Part shown: positions 53,446 through 64,000 of the stretch, piece after piece
How the letters are laid out: the number at the start of each line of letters is the position of its first letter
How positions within the stretch are numbered: position 1 is the stretch's first letter
Assembly: GCF_042477335.2 (NCBI RefSeq)
Contig: NC_091247.1
Location: 225,146,001 to 225,210,000 of the forward strand
Length of the DNA: 64,000 nt
DNA from: Ovis canadensis
Taxonomy: Eukaryota; Chordata; Mammalia; Artiodactyla; Bovidae
Direction: 5' to 3'
The notes under the pieces: generated by a model
The model's database searches: none
What the model saw: only the letters and a program-made list of their open reading frames with translations
What the model was told of the DNA's origin: nothing
Program-made: the position numbers and the translations under genes

Positions 53446-55488
53446 AGTAGGAATAACAAACGTTTATTCAGAAATGGGTAAGTAACACATAGTCTCCTCC
53501 ATCCCTTAATGCCTCTTCCTCTCCTTTTGGAAAAAAAAAAAAAGAGACAGACGGGGAATGTAGGGGAGTGGGAGGTGGAGAGGGACACAAGGACTGGCCT
53601 ACCACCTTCTCGTTGCCCACGATGACACCTGTAGAACAGGGGGAAAACGGACTCTACCCTGCAATGGACCACACAGCCACCCAGAGGACAAGGTCCAGAG
53701 GGCCAGTGGGAGGATAAAGGCATACAGGCAGGGTAGTTACCTTCCCTACTGAACGCAGAGTCCAAGCAGTGATCTGACTGTCTCCAGACCTGAGAAGCCA
53801 GCTCCTAGTGTCTTATGGACACTCTCTGGGGTCAAGAAGGGGAGAGTGTAGGAGGAATGTCTTCTAGCTGACGAAGAGAACTTAGTTTGCACCCATTCAA
53901 AGAGGGAGAAGAGAATAAAAGCAGCCTTCTTCAAAGTACTGGACAGTGACCACCATCAGGCACATTCCCTGGACTTCCCAGGCCTGGGCAACCTCAGAGC
54001 TGGAGAACTGAGCTGAGTTCAAACCTAGGTCCTTGCTGCTTGATCTAACTCTGTGGAAATGTGAGTTTCCAGGTTTTTCTTCGCTGGAATGGCCCCAAGT
54101 AGGTCATGAAAGACTCTGTTTACACTTTCTAGGCTTGTGCCTTTCACACTATTTACTTACAGAATCTTGCTCCCCAAGACTCGCCAGCTCTGCTAGGCTG
54201 GATTCCCTCTACAGTCCCAACAAACCAGCAAGACACTGAGGATGAACGCCCCTGGAGTAATGCTGTCCTGGTGTAATCAGGGCTTCCCCCTTGGTTCTAG
54301 AGTTGTGCCCCCAATGCCTGGAACCACGCTGAGGGGACAACCTATCCACCTGCCTGGAAAGGCTGCTCTGCTCTCTCAACTCCCTCCCCACCTGTCAAGG
54401 CAGGAAAATGCCCCTCTGGTCAGGATGAATGGGTCACTCACAGTAGTGGAGACAGTGCCCCCTGGTGGCTGCTGGATATCTGCCACCTCTCAGCTTCCCT
54501 GACTACTACATGAACCTGAGGCCAGGAAAAAAACATCTTGGAGCAAGCCAACATCCCTATTCAAACCACCCCAAGGTCCTCAGTGTCACAGAACAGGAAG
54601 CAGACCTTTTGAAAACCCCACTATCAGAGAGCTGGCATTTGCACCAAAACCAAGTGTGACAAGTGCTAGGCTGGGTGAGAAATGGGGGGCTAACAAGGCA
54701 GCCCTGCCCAGCAGTTACACTCAGAAGGCCAAGAGAGCTGGGCTAGGCCACTCGGCACAACTCAGGGGAAGAAGAAATGTAAGCTCGAGAATTTACTCTG
54801 GGTTGACTGAGACAGTAGGGTCCCCCAAACCAAGAGCTAGGGTACACTCTTTCTGGCAGAGCAGTAGCCTCACCCTGCCCTTGCCAGGGTTCTCTCCAGA
54901 AAGCACTGGTCTGGAGCCAACTGCGAGGAGAGGACAAGGAGCCCGCGACCTGATCCCCACCCAGGCCATCTCCACTGACCAGGAGAGTGAGTGGCAAAGC
55001 TTTTGAGCTGATGTGGTTCCTATTAGGATGGCAGGGGCTTCCATCCCCTACTTTGTTTGAAAAGTTTTAAAAAGAGAAAGGGGAGTCAAACCCGCACCCT
55101 GAAGAAAGCAGTATCCTTCAAACAGCCCCTGCCCTGCATTCTATGGGGCCACAAGAAGGCCACTCAGAGAATTTCGGGCACCATTTCCAGATTAAAAAAA
55201 ATCTATTTGGGGCTGAGTTTAGGGGGAAACACTCTGAACAACACAAGTCTACCTTGGTGATGAGGTGGAGAGAGAAGAAATGCACTACAGGAAATGTGAG
55301 CATACAGAAGAGCACAAGGCAGAACACAACACGGAAAGGCGGCTGCTGCCCAGTGAGGAGGCTTCTACCCCCAGTGGCCCTTCCTGCACTCGGGGGACCC
55401 CAGCCAATGGCCCCTTGGTCACAACTTTTGTTTAGGGAAACAGAGCCACCCTCCTCTGCCCCTGCTTCTGGCTGTCTCGCTCCCCAGC
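53446..55488 (-). terminator. POLDIP3: POLDIP3 3'UTR and poly(A) signal
   Basis: The 3'UTR follows the stop codon at 55,491-55,489. AATAAA on minus (complement TTTATT at 53,463-53,468) is followed by a T/GT-rich stretch, so cleavage near 53,440-53,450 is likely, giving a 3'UTR of about 2 kb. No interspersed repeat is recognised inside it, unlike the flanks. Open frames on either strand here are chance. Confidence 0.75.
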
Positions 55489-58400
55489 TCAAAGTTTGAT
55501 TTTGAATTCTGTGGGCTGTGTGGTCACAGAGGCCCCCGATGACTTGAAAAGCGCCTTCAGGATGGTGTCAGGATCCACTTCAGCTGGAGGGTTGGATGAG
55601 GCGGCAGAATTCACTCTGCGAGGCAGCTCACTCTCCTTTTTCACCGAGGGGCTATCACTCAGCCGTCTGTAGAGAGCAGAGAAGAGTCAAAATCCTCGTC
55701 AGGTCCCTCTTCAGTGGAGAAGGGTCCCACCATTAGCTGGAGATCTGTTGTAAGCTAGACACCAAACACAATGCTTTCCATACCCTTTTACCCTATTTCT
55801 TATAGCAAACCTACCATTCTTTAAATTTGCTAAGAAAGTCGAGATGCAGCCTGCTAAGATCTGGGGTTTTAAGTTTAAGCCTCAAGGGATAGCCGAACAC
55901 ACATCAGCATATCACACATTCTGAGAAGTTCAGTAGATTTAATTGGGTCTAGCCCAGTGGTCCCAAATCCACTAGGTCATAAAACCCACATTTTTCAGAA
56001 TACAACTTAATCCTGGAACACAGTTTAAGAAACTCATCTAAACCACACAATTCAATATCCAGGGTTCAAACTGCAGTCTTTCTAAATTTCAAAGTCTATT
56101 ACAGGCCTGCCCCTCACTATACCCATGTTGACAAGCCTAATATTCTCCCTGGATCTCTGTATCTACCTCAAAAGGACCTCCTTTTACATATCAATCTAGA
56201 CATTTTCTGCATCTCAGGCTTCAAAAAGTCCTCAGTTCTGAGCCAGGCATGTACACTGGGTGTGTAACAAAATAAGGGGGAGCACCCAGCACAGTCCCCA
56301 GAGTCAATCATGAGGAGGTGGGTTTTCTGCTCATCTGACAATGCACACCCAATCATGCAAACAGGGACACAACCAGCCTGCTCTCCACTTTCTAAATTAT
56401 AAGGCAGGGAATGAGGTTAAGTTAGCCCCTGTGGGGTCAATCTCCTGTAGAAATGATATAACAACCCACTCTGTACAAATTTAAGCCTCCTCATCGGCTG
56501 GCTGCTCTCAGAGCAGAGGAAATGGAATGGAGCTGTGATGCAAACATTTCACTCCTCACAACAAAGAGATGATCATGCCCAGTAAGCAAGCCGAAAAGCC
56601 TCACATGGTCCCCAGCACCTCTGCCTTTGGAACTTACAGCAGGATGGGCTGGTCTGAGGTGATAACATTCCCATTCATGTGGAGGTTGCACTTCATTGGT
56701 TGCCCTGAAAAACCAAAAAAGAAAAAGCTCTGCCATGAGCCCTCAGCTCCTCACATGGAAGGACAGGGACTGCCGCTTTTGTTACCAGGAGTCAAAGCAC
56801 CCACCGCTGGCAGCTCTGGCTTCACAGCTAGGGCTGGGGCTGTCAGGTTTCAGCAAAGCCCAGAGACTATGAGGGTTATGAGGTCCATGAAACTTTGGTA
56901 ATGACAGTGTCAAAAAGCAAACTGGCAACACACCCTGCTTCGTGCAGGAGGAGATGAGAATCAAAGTAAGGGAGAAAGTACACACAGCATGAAACAACCC
57001 AAACTGGTTGTGAAGCAAGTAGAAAGGGGAAATGTTTATGGTACAAAATTAAGTGAAAAAAATTCGAAAGCGTATGTTCACATTTCTACTTTGTCCATGA
57101 AAGATTAACCTTATAAGTACCAGACTCCCACTTTGCATTTTATGTAGTAAGTATAACAATAACAGCACAAAAAAAGGGGAAAGTGGGACTAGAGCCTTAT
57201 TGGAGTAACATTTCTAAATTTCACTGTGGCTACATTAATATTAATCTGAAATAGACTCTGATAACCTACAATATATACTATAAATCCTTGAGCAACTGTT
57301 AAGAAAAGAAAGTGACTCAAAAAATATACTGGAAAAAATAATTAAAGGAACTAAAACACTACACTAAAAAATAATTATATAATGCAAAAAAGGCCACATA
57401 AAATGTAAATGGATTAAATAATACAATCAAAAGGCAAAGGCTGTGATAACCAACAAGGATCTACTGCATAGCATAGCACAGGGAACTATTCTCAGTATTT
57501 TGTAATGACCCTTAAGGGTTAAGAATCTGAAAAGGAAGATTTATACAACTGAATCACTGTGCTGTACATCTGAAACTAAAACAACATTGTAAACCAACCA
57601 CACTTCAATTAAAAACAAAACATCACTGCTTATTCTTAGTACACAGGAGGCCCTGGAGAGTTTAGAGCACTAGGCAGATGCCCACCTACTCATCCCAGAG
57701 GAGGGCTTCCCCCGAAGGCCTGCTGTGAGCAGCGAGGAGCAGCGAGGAGAGGAGGCTGCTTTCTCTGACTTACCATCCAGACACCGGTTGTTATACTTCT
57801 TATACGCGGTGATGGCATCGTCCTTCTTTACAAACACCACCTCTGCTACCCCAGGATGGACCAGCCGAGCTCGCTTCAGGGCTCCACAAACACAAAAAAG
57901 CTCCTATGAAGAGCAAAAGGGCTTGGGTTGGGGAAGAATTTCAGGCGGTTGTTCTCCCTGCCTGCAATTCACACATTTCAGACAGGGCTCTGGGTTGACA
58001 GGTGGCTTCACTCTGACTGAACATGCCAAGCAGCCAAGATTTCAGGAAGGCTCCATGTCATGGTAGTATTCCTGGGACATCCAGAGGCCTCGACCTGGGG
58101 CCAGATGAGGGAACGAGTTGCGCTGGGCTCATAAGCCTTGTGATCCCTATGACTCAAGTCACCCCTGAAGTCCTCCTGCCTCAGTGCCCACTTCCTCACC
58201 AAGGGTAATAGTTACGGAATATGGTTATTTCTGTCAAAAGAGTGCTGTGTCATGAAAATGGATGGACGTGTAGGGCTCCACTGGATGTCCACATGGATGG
58301 ACAAAGAGTGGTTAATATATCACCCGGGAATCAGTTAGAAACACAAATTCTGCAGTTCAATGCAGGGTGACCAATCATCCTGGTTGGCAAGATTGAGGGG

Positions 58401-61400
58401 TTTCAACTAAAACCATTTTCAAGGCAGGGCTTTGTACACATATCATCATCATCCTTTACTCCAATCCCTCACTTCTCAGATGAAGAGACTGAAGTCAGAG
58501 AGGGAACACAGTATGGATACAGACTGCAAAGGCTAACTAACAACCATTCCATTTCTTCACCTGCAACTGCCTTCACAAGGCTGTAATGAGGACAAAGGGA
58601 AGATCTGTCAAAAGGTCGTTGAAATGATTTCCAACGATAAAAGGGAAAATGTACATATCAAAACCAAGACACAAAACTGAATACCAAGTGTGATCCTAAT
58701 TTTATTATTATTATCATTTTTAAACATCTACTTTAACCTGTGCAGTACGTGGGATCTTAGTTCTCCAAGCAGGGATTGAACCCAGGCCCCAGCAGTGAAA
58801 ATGCCGAGTCCTAACCACTGGGCACCAGGGAATTCCTCTGGCTCTGGATTACAGGCTATAAGGAAAAGAGGTTAACATATCTGGCCTGCCTGCTCTCCTT
58901 TGGAAGAACTGCTTCTAAGGTTGACCCTTAGCTTGGGTTTGGGATCCTGGATTCTGGGAGGGCGCTCATCACCATAACTGGTAAGAGTGGCAACTTGCAA
59001 CTAAACTGTGCCAACAATGTGGTTCATGCCAAACACTTGATTTCCTTCTGTGTCTGGAATTTTGGTATGTGGCAGGCGGACGGTGCATATGTGATTAGTC
59101 CCTGAGAAAAACTCTGGGGACTGAGTCTCTAATGAGCTTCCCTGGTCTTTACCACTGACTGCTGGGGGAGGAAGTGCAGCCTGTGTGACTCCCCTGGGAG
59201 AGGACTCCAGCAGTTTGAGTCTACTTTCCTCTAGCTTTTCCTCCACAAGTTGTCCCCCTCTGCTGATACTGCTTTGCATCCTGTAATGCATCTCAGCCCA
59301 GACACAACTCTATGCTAAGTCCTGTGAGTCCTCTTAGACAATCAGCTAACCTGGGGGTGGTCTTGGGGACCCTTGGAACAGATGTGGCTTGAGATCTGAA
59401 ATTCTGGCAGGCCACAGTACTCACAACAATGTCCTCCTCGGTGACTCGAGGGTGCAGATTATTCACGGTCATCTTGGTGCCTTCCAAAGGGCTGAGGACA
59501 GGCTGCCACAGATAGAAGAACGTTACCAGAAGTTACCAGAGAACAGAATGTTACCAGACAACAGCTGCGCTTGAACGGCAGAACTCACTTCAGCCAATGA
59601 CCAGGAAGGCCCAGAGGAAACCTCTATGGAGAGTTTCCTATCACAGCTGGGCCCCTCTAATCATGTCCCAGTCACCTTATGCTAAGGAATGGAACTTCTC
59701 ATGTTTCCCAAATATTCCAGGCCTTTTCAGGCCTGAACCTCTGCACAGGATGCCACTCATGCTTCAAGACCCATCCGGCTCAAATGGCACTTTCTCTTTA
59801 AAGCCTGCCTGTGTCCCCGGTGCAATGAGGGGCTCTTTCAGCAGTGCTCCTGACAGCCCTGTGCTGCAGCAGACATGGTGCTCTGTCTGCAGCTGTGTTT
59901 CCTACTCGCTTGCCTGTGGGCTCTCTGAGGGCAGGGTCTACTGGATCTTGGTTTGCTCATCTGTAAAACAGGGGTGGCAACACCTACCTCACAGAGGCAC
60001 TATGAGGACCCAATGAGATGCTCACTGCCCACCCAGCTCAGGCTAACTCTTGACTAGTGTGAACATTTCTCCTTCGCCTTCACCTCACCTCTGCAGGCGG
60101 CAGCTCTTTGGGGGGCTCCTCCTTGTTCACTAATGTCCGGGACATGTTGGTCAAGGCTTTTGTCCGAACAGAGGAGGAGAGAGCAGGAGCAGTGTACGCA
60201 TCATTCTGAACCACTTTGGTGAGAGGAAGGGCCTTGGACATGGACAGCTTGGAACTGCTCACCCCGGCCTAAACAAAGAGGCAGACAGGAATCTGAGAAG
60301 CCAGGGACCCAGATACCCTAGGGGACTGACAACCCCCAATCTCAAGGCCTCCTACCGCCCCAGTTCCATTACTAATTTAAAGCCAGAAAGGTACCAGCTG
60401 CCAGGGAAGGGACAGGAGGAGGATACACGTGCTCACAGAAGCCACGTTCCAGTGTAGGGACCCCTTGGCAAGAAGCATCCAGGCAGTTCCCGAACAGGAG
60501 CCACAGCTCAGCAATACCATTTAGACTTGATAAAAACCTACAACCTGGAGTTAGTCAGAGTCCAAAAGCTTGGAGTCAAGTTCATTCCCAGATATGCTTC
60601 TATCACCATGGCCTGACTGGGACTAGGAAGTTACTCTTAAGAAGGCCCAGATCCTCGCTTTTTGGTCCCTGTTCTGGTCATATAGAGAAATTACAAGTAG
60701 CTCACCTTTGCAGCTCCCGGATGGTCAGGTGCATGCTAGCAGAGTCAGCACATGCAAACCAGCAGAAACCATTCCCTCCCTCCCTCCCCTGCTACCCTTA
60801 ACTGGGGAAGTGATCCCTTAGAAATATAAACCACCAAACTGCCTGGTTTTAATGTGTCTGGAGAAAAAACAATGCATGAGGCAGAAATGGTTAGTGGTCT
60901 TGCTCACTGAGGACACTGTCTACCAAGCACTGATTCCGGGAGAAAGGAGGAATGCAGCGGCCAGAGAGACAGACGATGGAACAGAGTTAATTCACCAGCT
61001 TCTCCCAACCCAGGTGACTCAGTGTGGATCCCACACTTCTCAAGCTGTTTCCTGAGTTTCAAGAGCCAGCAGAGTACAGTGGTTAAAACATGGCCTGGGG
61101 GCCAGATTGCTGAGGCTTAAATCCTAATCTACTACTTACAAGCTGAGCAGATTTATTTAACCTCTCTGTGTCTAACTCCTAGTCCATACAACAGGGGTAG
61201 TAACAGTACCCATGTCACAGGGTGGGGAGAAAGGGAACTCTTAAATAAGCTAATATAAACTGATTTTTCCAATTAGGGTTAGCCACTAACTGAGTTAGCT
61301 GACAGTCCCCCTGGTAACAGACACAAGCACTCTAATGACTAGAAAGGCTCAGCCCCTTTGTAACAAACTGGCATCATTCAGCTTCACATTTCAAAGAGCT

Positions 61401-63071
61401 TCAAGGATAACCAGGAAATTGGTCCACATATTCAGTGCAGTGACTAAAACCGAGTCTCTGGATGCCTGAAGACCAAATTAAGGCCTGGGTACCCACTCGC
61501 CTCCTGTATGTGATCTGGTTGCACACACCGAGCCGAGCAGTGCAGAGCTCCCTGACGTTCCCAGATATACTGCTTTCTTTCCTTCTCTGCATGGCAGAAC
61601 ATCCATCAGACTTTCCCTCCACGCAGGCGGCACCTGGTGGAGCTTTCAGGAAAGGTTGTTTATTCTTGCTAACACATCAACCAATGGAATCCAGATTCAA
61701 GAATGGGGCCAGAGCTGATGACCACAGAAGGAAGGGAACTGGCAGAATGTCCTTCCCTAAAGGAAATAAAATGTGACTCTGTCCTGTGGGATCACTTACA
61801 TTTCCCCTGAAGTCTCCAAATCCAGCAACTGGGAACTAAAGCCTGCAGTTCACTGTCTGTCAGATCTTGAACAAGTCTGCAGACATGCTAAGCCTCAGTA
61901 TTTATAAAAACCAGGGGCTGGATTAGTTCCAGTTCTGATAATCTTAGGACCCAAATAAGGAAATATTTCTGAATTGAAAGATCCTACTCTCCACCACATC
62001 TCCCATGCACCTGATCAGAGACACACAGAGTTTAAGAAGAATGTAAGATCACATACCATGTGGTGGAGAAAGCTGCCTGAGGCTGCAAATTTCATCTGTT
62101 TAGTAGGAATGGGAGCTATAACATCGTCGTCATCATCCAGGTCATATAAATTCTGAAAATAAAGAAATACACGCTAAAGTAGCATGCAGGCTCTCAGCAC
62201 ACATTTGGAGTAAGGACAGCAGGAGATGAGAGCTGAATTAATTAAGCGAGGTGTAGGCAGAAATGCGTACACCTGAAGTAGAATGGAGTGCCTGGGCAAA
62301 CTGGCCTGGGTGACTGGGGCTCAGTTCTGGCAGGCTCCCTGCCCGTAAGAGCCGAATGCAAATGCTGTGAAATTTCAGGTACATCAGAAGTACCTTTCTA
62401 CAGGTGGGCAATATCTATTACAGATTCCTAAAATGCCTGTTTATACCTTTTGGCTTAGAAAGTCTGTGCCGGGCAATCTGGTCTATAGAAATAAACTCAA
62501 ACTGTAGAAAGAGCTTTATTCTCCAAGATGTTCATAGAAGCATGTCTAACAGTGAAAATTATAGGAAAATGGTTGATATTAACTAAATGTCTACTCAATG
62601 GATCAAGCAGTTATTAAAATGTTTACAGTAAATGTGAACCACAGAAAAATGCTTGAGTTATAAAGTGAAAACAGAACAATATGAAACTGGATAATAACAT
62701 ACACAACTACAGCTATGCATTAAATAATCTCTCTCACATATACACACACACAAACAAGAAAAACACAAGAAGAATTCAGGGCAGAGCTTCAACAGGGGCT
62801 CACTATCGAGAGCCATAGCATAAGAACTACCCCCATCCCCCCCCAACCTTTCTGTTTTGCTAATTTTCTATAGTAAGCACACACTACTTTTACTTTAAAA
62901 AAATAAAAAGATTTTCAACTTGCCTCTCTGCTTCTATGCATTTAAGAAATTTCTTCTTAAAACTCATAAACTGCAATAAGAGTCAATCTCCAACTCTTCA
63001 AATCGGAACCCTGGGCCAGGCATCAGTTAATCCACTTGGAAGATCACATCAAAACACACACTTGTGTGCAG

Positions 63072-63135
<64 letters not shown>

Positions 63136-64000
63136 CACCTGTTTGGCCTGGTGGTTATTGACGACATTGATCCTCATTCCAGCAGGGTGAGCATGAATTG
63201 GTGCCATGGCCTTCTGCTGTGGAACCTAGAAACACCCAGTGGTCATAATTCATCCCACTTGGCCTACATGCGTTCTCTACAAGTAGGGGATAAATGAACT
63301 TTAATATGGTGGGCATTCAGTTTTGGTCTGTGGTAAAAGGTCCTACAGAGTGCCTCATTTGCAAAGCAGGAAAGCGACAGGAAGACTCATCATCCCAGAG
63401 ATCATGTAACAATGCACCTGCAGGGCTCAATGAATCTGGCTTAATAAATGTTCACTGCTTCAGCAGTTCCTATTACCAAAGTTGCTGTGAAGATTAAATG
63501 ATTCTGTTTCTATTCCCTTTGGGGGCAGTGGCTCTGCAGGTGGCCAGGACTCTGCACTAAGAGCCAGGTATGACAAGGCTTCTATCCTGATGCTTCCACT
63601 GACCAGCTGTGTGACTGCACGAAGATTCACATCTTTGAGACTTGGATTCTTCTTTTATAAACTGTGGCAATAACTGGGGTTGCATGAGGAATAGATACTC
63701 AGCATCTGCACATAGCACTAGCTCAACTAGTCTGTCCTCTTCTCTCTTCCTTCTACCACTATTTCACCTGCAGAGTCACTTAATTTCTCTGGACAATCCC
63801 CACCACTACCCCACCCATTTTCTTTTACATGAAACTGAGATGATATCTTGCCTCCACATATGGTTACTCTTCAAACAGTTGGGGGGACTGTCATTTTGCT
63901 TAAACACACCTGGTCTCTGCCTGATTCCACAGTTGTTACTGGTTTCGAGGAGTTTTTTGGCAGGAGTCTCAACCTACCTGGATGGTTTTAGTGAGCTTCA
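55489..64000 (-). CDS. POLDIP3: POLDIP3 (SKAR/PDIP46), exons 2 (end) to 9, 5' end beyond the window
   Basis: Exons on minus: 64000-63978 (end of exon 2, LKLTKTIQ), 63225-63139, 62152-62057, 60268-60089, 59502-59425, 57903-57774, 56704-56638, 55666-55489 (TGA at 55491-55489). All junctions are GT-AG and the 839 nt stay in frame. The acidic run DLDDDDD lies in exon 4. The RRM covers exons 6-8: MTVNNL as RNP2-like and AEVVFV as RNP1-like. The last exon has RLSDSPS, which holds the two serines phosphorylated by S6K1 in human, and ends TEFKIKL. The protein binds DNA polymerase delta p50, S6K1 and the exon-junction/TREX machinery, and raises translation of spliced mRNA; it is nuclear. Exon 3 is a known cassette exon, controlled by TDP-43 in human. 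Confidence 0.97.
57440..57620 (+). mobile_element. Ruminant L1 3'-UTR fragment, POLDIP3 intron 6
   Basis: AACAAGGATCTACTGCATAGC, CAGGGAACTATTCTCAG, CACTGTGCTGTACATCTGAAAC and ATTGTAAACCAACCACAC, antisense to the gene. AT-rich sequence precedes it. Confidence 0.75.
58697..58838 (-). mobile_element. CHR-type SINE, POLDIP3 intron 6
   Basis: TTTTATTATTATTATC tail complement, TACGTGGGATCTTAGTTCTCC, GGGATTGAACCCAGGCCCC and the head complement CTAACCACTGGGCACCAGGG. Same sense as POLDIP3. Confidence 0.83.
59690..60020. mobile_element. L2-like and MIR-like remnants, POLDIP3 intron 5
   Basis: CTTTTCAGGCCTGAACCTCTGC, AAATGGCACTTTCTCTTTAAAG and GAGGGCAGGGTCTAC resemble L2. TTTGCTCATCTGTAAAACAGG and CAATGAGATGCTC resemble MIR. 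Confidence 0.45.
61070..61235 (+). mobile_element. MIR, POLDIP3 intron 4
   Basis: GTACAGTGGTTAAAACATGG, ATCCTAATCTACTACTTACAAG, TTTATTTAACCTCTCTGTG and CAACAGGGGTAGTAACAGTAC form a near-complete MIR. Confidence 0.8.
63072..63138. repeat. (TC)12-(CA)18 microsatellite touching the POLDIP3 exon 3 donor
   Basis: The plus strand has (TC)12 at about 63,072-63,095 and (CA)18 at 63,097-63,132. In the POLDIP3 transcript (minus) the intron starts GTGGA and then runs (GU)18 from about position +6, followed by (AG)12. A feature of intron 3. Confidence 0.95.
63575..63695 (+). mobile_element. MIR-like fragment, POLDIP3 intron 2
   Basis: TCCACTGACCAGCTGTGTGAC, TTTGAGACTTGGATTCTTC and TTTATAAACTGTGGCAATAAC resemble MIR. 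Confidence 0.65.

Noticed and set aside
53346-55006. Small proteins in the POLDIP3 3'UTR region
   Set aside because: Chance frames inside a 3'UTR; none has conserved motifs.
63139-64000. U12 snRNA gene (RNU12), a known POLDIP3 neighbour
   Set aside because: In human it lies beyond the POLDIP3 5' end, which is outside this window; no U12-like sequence was seen.

Overview
The window is nuclear genomic DNA from a ruminant, almost certainly a bovid such as cattle, buffalo, bison, sheep or goat. Three things show this. Several BovB LINE copies are present (RT and endonuclease reading frames, TGAAC-repeat tails). There are dozens of ruminant tRNA-derived SINEs (Bov-tA/ART2A and CHR types). Three vertebrate genes have GT-AG introns, in the neighbourhood known from human 22q13.2. 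Sequence alone does not give the species.

Layout. Positions 1-21,700 are intergenic: BovB, L1, L2, MIR, hAT remnants, SINEs and a 31-bp minisatellite; no gene is supported there. Positions 21,700-22,046 hold a GC-box-rich CpG-island promoter. SERHL2 (+ strand, coding 22,043-42,701, 12 coding exons, 309 residues) is an alpha/beta-hydrolase with an intact nucleophile and histidine. Its introns are packed with transposons and contain an antisense processed pseudogene, probably of CCDC34 (about 31,667-32,380). RRP7A (- strand, 49,947-43,401, 7 exons, 280 residues) converges on SERHL2 and codes for a small-subunit processome protein. Its promoter carries ZNF143/THAP11-, ETS- and YY1-like motifs. 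POLDIP3/SKAR (- strand, 64,000-53,446) is incomplete: its 5' end, including exon 1 and most of exon 2, lies beyond the window. The last 23 bases of exon 2 and exons 3-9, plus a 3'UTR of about 2 kb, are present.

The three genes do not form a pathway. RRP7A (ribosome assembly) and POLDIP3 (mRNA export and translation of spliced mRNA) both serve gene expression; SERHL2 is a separate hydrolase. All 24 exon-intron junctions read in the three genes join in frame with GT-AG sites, and all three reading frames are open over the part seen.

I see no new biological system. The strongest lead is a (GU)18-(AG)12 run starting 6 nt inside the intron after POLDIP3 exon 3. In human this cassette exon depends on TDP-43, a GU-repeat-binding protein. 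Interspersed-repeat boundaries are by eye and good to roughly 10-30 bases; family names below the LINE/SINE/hAT level are from memory of consensus sequences.
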